From Clostridia bacterium (GTDB lineage Bacteria; Bacillota_A; Clostridia; Christensenellales; Aristaeellaceae): a stretch of DNA of 7,622 nucleotides. Positions within the stretch are counted from its first letter, which is position 1. Each line of letters starts with the position of its first letter. Below, one piece after another: positions 6,154 through 7,622 of the stretch. The notes under the pieces were generated by a model. That model was not told the origin of the DNA. It made no database searches and saw only the letters and a list, made by a program, of their open reading frames with translations. The stretch spans positions 1 through 7,622 of the forward strand of contig CAAEDZ010000044.1 of assembly GCA_900754775.1 (NCBI GenBank). Reading direction: 5' to 3'. The position numbers and the translations under genes were made by a program.

Positions 6154-7149
6154 ATGGCGAAAAAGCGCTTTTTGAGCATGCAGCCCCATTTGGAGGGCCT
6201 GCGCGCCGTACCGGGTCGCCGCGCCCTGCGGCAGAGGCGCACGCGCGCGGGGCTGGCGCTGCTTGCGTTGCTGTTGGCGGCGATGTTCGTACTGCCCCTG
6301 TTCGTGCCCTACGGCTACGCGCAGATCATCACCGTGGACGGTCAGCGCGACCGCGGCGCGAAAAACCTCGCCCCCTTCGAGTATTCCGAAATGGAGCGGG
6401 AGGCCATGGCGCGCGGGGAAACGATCTTCCCCCACATCTTCGGCACGGACGAACTGTGCCGGGACTACTTCGTGCGCGTGATGTACGGCGCGCGCGTCTC
6501 GCTGCTCACGGGCGTGGTGGCCACGCTGGTGGTGCTGGTCATCGGCTCCATCTACGGCGCGGTGGCCGGTTACGCGGGCGGCAAGGCCGACCTTCTGATG
6601 ATGCGGGTGGTGGACCTGATCTACGCCCTGCCGGACACGCTGATGGTGGTGCTGTTTTCCGTGGTGCTGGACACAACGCTGATGGACGCCCTTGCCGGCA
6701 CGGCGCTGGCAAAACTGGGCAGCAACCTCCTATCCCTGTTCATCGTCTTCGGGGCGCTGTACTGGGTGGGCATGGCGCGGCTGGTGCGCGCGCGGGTGCT
6801 GTCCCTGAAAAAGGACGAATACGTGCTGGCGGCGCGGGCGTTGGGGGCCGGCCCCGTGCGCATACTGCGCAGGCACATATTGCCCGGCTGCGCACCGGTG
6901 GTGCTGGCGGCAGCGGCCATGCAGGTGCCCTCGGCCATCTTTACGGAGAGCTTTTTGAGCTTTATCGGTCTGGGCGTGCAGGCGCCCATGCCCAGCCTCG
7001 GTTCGCTGGCCAACGCCGCGCGCGGGGCCATGGGCAGTTTCCCCCACAAGCTGGTATTCCCGGCGGTCGCGCTCTGCCTGATCGTGCTGGCCTTCGACCT
7101 CATCAGCGACGGCCTGCGCGCGGCGCTCGACCCCCGCGCGGAGAGGTGA
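6154..7149 (+). CDS. Peptide/nickel-type ABC transporter permease, DppC/OppC family
   Basis: A 331-aa partner permease. The N-terminal cytoplasmic tail is basic; TM1 is at about 32-52, then an extracytoplasmic loop (53-95) rich in charged residues. The family signature FGTDELCRDYFVRVMYG spans 96-112; position 102 is Cys where most family members have Gly (GTDxxGRD). Further helices lie at about 117-140, 149-171, 190-210, 245-265 and 298-316. The EAA loop is EYVLAARALGAGPVRILRRH with LPG (222-245). ESFLSFIGLGVQAPMPSLG at 265-283 and SDGLRAALDPR near the C-terminus are classic OppC/DppC sequence. The start has AGGAGG (6143-6148), overlapping the upstream stop codon, with 5-nt spacing; the gap to the upstream gene is 9 nt. 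It would form a heterodimeric channel with the upstream permease. Confidence 0.95.
   Translation: MAKKRFLSMQPHLEGLRAVPGRRALRQRRTRAGLALLALLLAAMFVLPLFVPYGYAQIITVDGQRDRGAKNLAPFEYSEMEREAMARGETIFPHIFGTDELCRDYFVRVMYGARVSLLTGVVATLVVLVIGSIYGAVAGYAGGKADLLMMRVVDLIYALPDTLMVVLFSVVLDTTLMDALAGTALAKLGSNLLSLFIVFGALYWVGMARLVRARVLSLKKDEYVLAARALGAGPVRILRRHILPGCAPVVLAAAAMQVPSAIFTESFLSFIGLGVQAPMPSLGSLANAARGAMGSFPHKLVFPAVALCLIVLAFDLISDGLRAALDPRAER
7141..7146 (+). promoter_or_regulatory. Ribosome binding site that decides the ATPase start
   Basis: GAGAGG lies inside the end of the upstream permease gene. It is 8 nt before ATG 7155 but only 2 nt before ATG 7149, which overlaps the permease stop as TGATG. The spacing favours 7155; re-initiation at the overlapping ATG 7149 remains possible and would add Met-Ala. 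Confidence 0.55.
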
Positions 7150-7154
7150 TGGCC

Positions 7155-7622
7155 ATGGGCAAGCCGCTGCTGCGCGTGCGCGATCTGCGCGTGCGCTACG
7201 CCGGGGGCGAGGGGCTGGCGCTGGACGGCGTGTCCTTCGATCTGGCCCCATCGCGCGTGCTGGGCGTGGTGGGCGAGTCCGGCTGCGGCAAATCGACGCT
7301 GGCCTGCGCCATCCCCCGCCTGCTTCCCGCTTCGGCGCAGATCGAGGGGCAGATCGCGGTCGGCGGCGAGGACGTGTTCTCCGCCCCCCCCGCCGCCCTG
7401 CGCCGCCTGCGCGGCGAGCGCGTGGGCATGGTGTTTCAGGACGCGGGCGCGGCGCTGGACGGGGCCTTCACCGTGGGCAGTCAGCTGCGCGAGACGCTGC
7501 GTCTGCGCGGCCTTTCCCGCGCGCGGGCGAAAACGCGCGCAATGGAGCTTTTGTCGCTGGTGGGCGTCGACGCGCCCGAACGGCGGCTCTCCCAGTACCC
7601 CCACGAGCTTTCCGGCGGACAG
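7155..7622 (+). CDS. Peptide/nickel-type ABC transporter ATP-binding protein, OppD/DppD family (3' end beyond window)
   Basis: The first 156 residues of an ABC ATPase, open to the window edge, about half of the usual 320-340 residues. Walker A is GESGCGKST at residues 40-48, the Q-loop glutamine is Gln95 in MVFQD (92-96), and the ABC signature LSGGQ (152-156) is the last thing visible, preceded by QYPHE. Walker B, the H-loop and the C-terminal OppD/F motif are outside the window. After the Q-loop the family usually reads FQDPxxxLNP; here it is FQDAGAALDG, a visible deviation. It energises the two upstream permeases from the cytoplasmic side, probably with a second ATPase (OppF/DppF) farther downstream. 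The start at 7155 follows from ribosome-site spacing; 7149 is the alternative. Confidence 0.93.
   Translation, partial: MGKPLLRVRDLRVRYAGGEGLALDGVSFDLAPSRVLGVVGESGCGKSTLACAIPRLLPASAQIEGQIAVGGEDVFSAPPAALRRLRGERVGMVFQDAGAALDGAFTVGSQLRETLRLRGLSRARAKTRAMELLSLVGVDAPERRLSQYPHELSGGQ

Noticed and set aside
5020..6435. An upstream extension of the paaK frame to 905 codons, suggesting a fused N-terminal domain
   Set aside because: The extra part is antisense to the DppB-type permease and into the DppC-type gene, is low-complexity Gln/Arg/His-rich, and crosses both predicted promoters. PaaK similarity starts at 5019 and gives a normal family length.
6621..7604. A 327-codon minus-strand frame opposite the DppC and ATPase genes
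   Set aside because: No domain; the plus strand encodes textbook permease motifs and Walker A/signature motifs over the same bases.

Overview
The window is GC-rich (well above 60% by eye, with a strong preference for G/C in third codon positions). It encodes an oxygen-sensitive, ferredoxin-linked pathway, which points to a strict anaerobe. Strong AGGAGG-type ribosome binding sites, compact operons and sigma-A-like promoters fit a high-GC member of the Firmicutes/Clostridia, perhaps from a gut or rumen community. This placement is an inference from gene content and style; there is no rRNA or phylogenetic marker here.

Two divergent transcription units share a 213-bp AT-richer intergenic region (5020-5232). 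The leftward unit (minus strand, 5019 down to 50) reads phenylacetate-CoA ligase (paaK), indolepyruvate:ferredoxin oxidoreductase alpha and beta (iorA, iorB), a double-ACT-domain protein, and a 10-helix EamA/DMT transporter. iorA and iorB overlap by 4 nt and the ACT gene starts 2 nt after the iorB stop, so these three are almost certainly co-translated. paaK lies 33 nt upstream of iorA. The EamA gene lies 67 nt downstream of the ACT gene, across a GC-rich hairpin. A second, related hairpin follows the EamA gene at the window edge. The rightward unit (plus strand, 5233 to the window end) encodes two Opp/Dpp-type permeases and the first half of an OppD/DppD-type ATPase, with 9-nt and roughly zero gaps. 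It runs off the right edge.

Together the leftward genes make an aromatic 2-oxoacid / arylacetate module. IorAB interconverts arylpyruvates (from Trp, Phe or Tyr by transamination) and arylacetyl-CoA with ferredoxin as electron carrier. PaaK interconverts arylacetyl-CoA and the free arylacetate with ATP/AMP chemistry. The ACT protein is a plausible amino-acid sensor of this flux, and the EamA protein a plausible porter of an aromatic amino acid or arylacetate. The peptide-type ABC transporter could supply amino acids. The pathway may run oxidatively (amino-acid fermentation to arylacetates) or reductively (salvage of arylacetates into aromatic amino acids); the sequence alone does not decide this.

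The intergenic region holds good sigma70/sigma-A promoters in both directions, each with a 17-bp spacer. Between them is a small cluster of TTGTC/GACAA half-sites, almost equidistant from both predicted start sites, which looks like a shared operator. I see no RNA genes, CRISPR array, insertion sequence or prophage. The gene families are all known; the less described aspects are the coupling of a double-ACT protein and an EamA porter to paaK-iorAB, and the shared control region.
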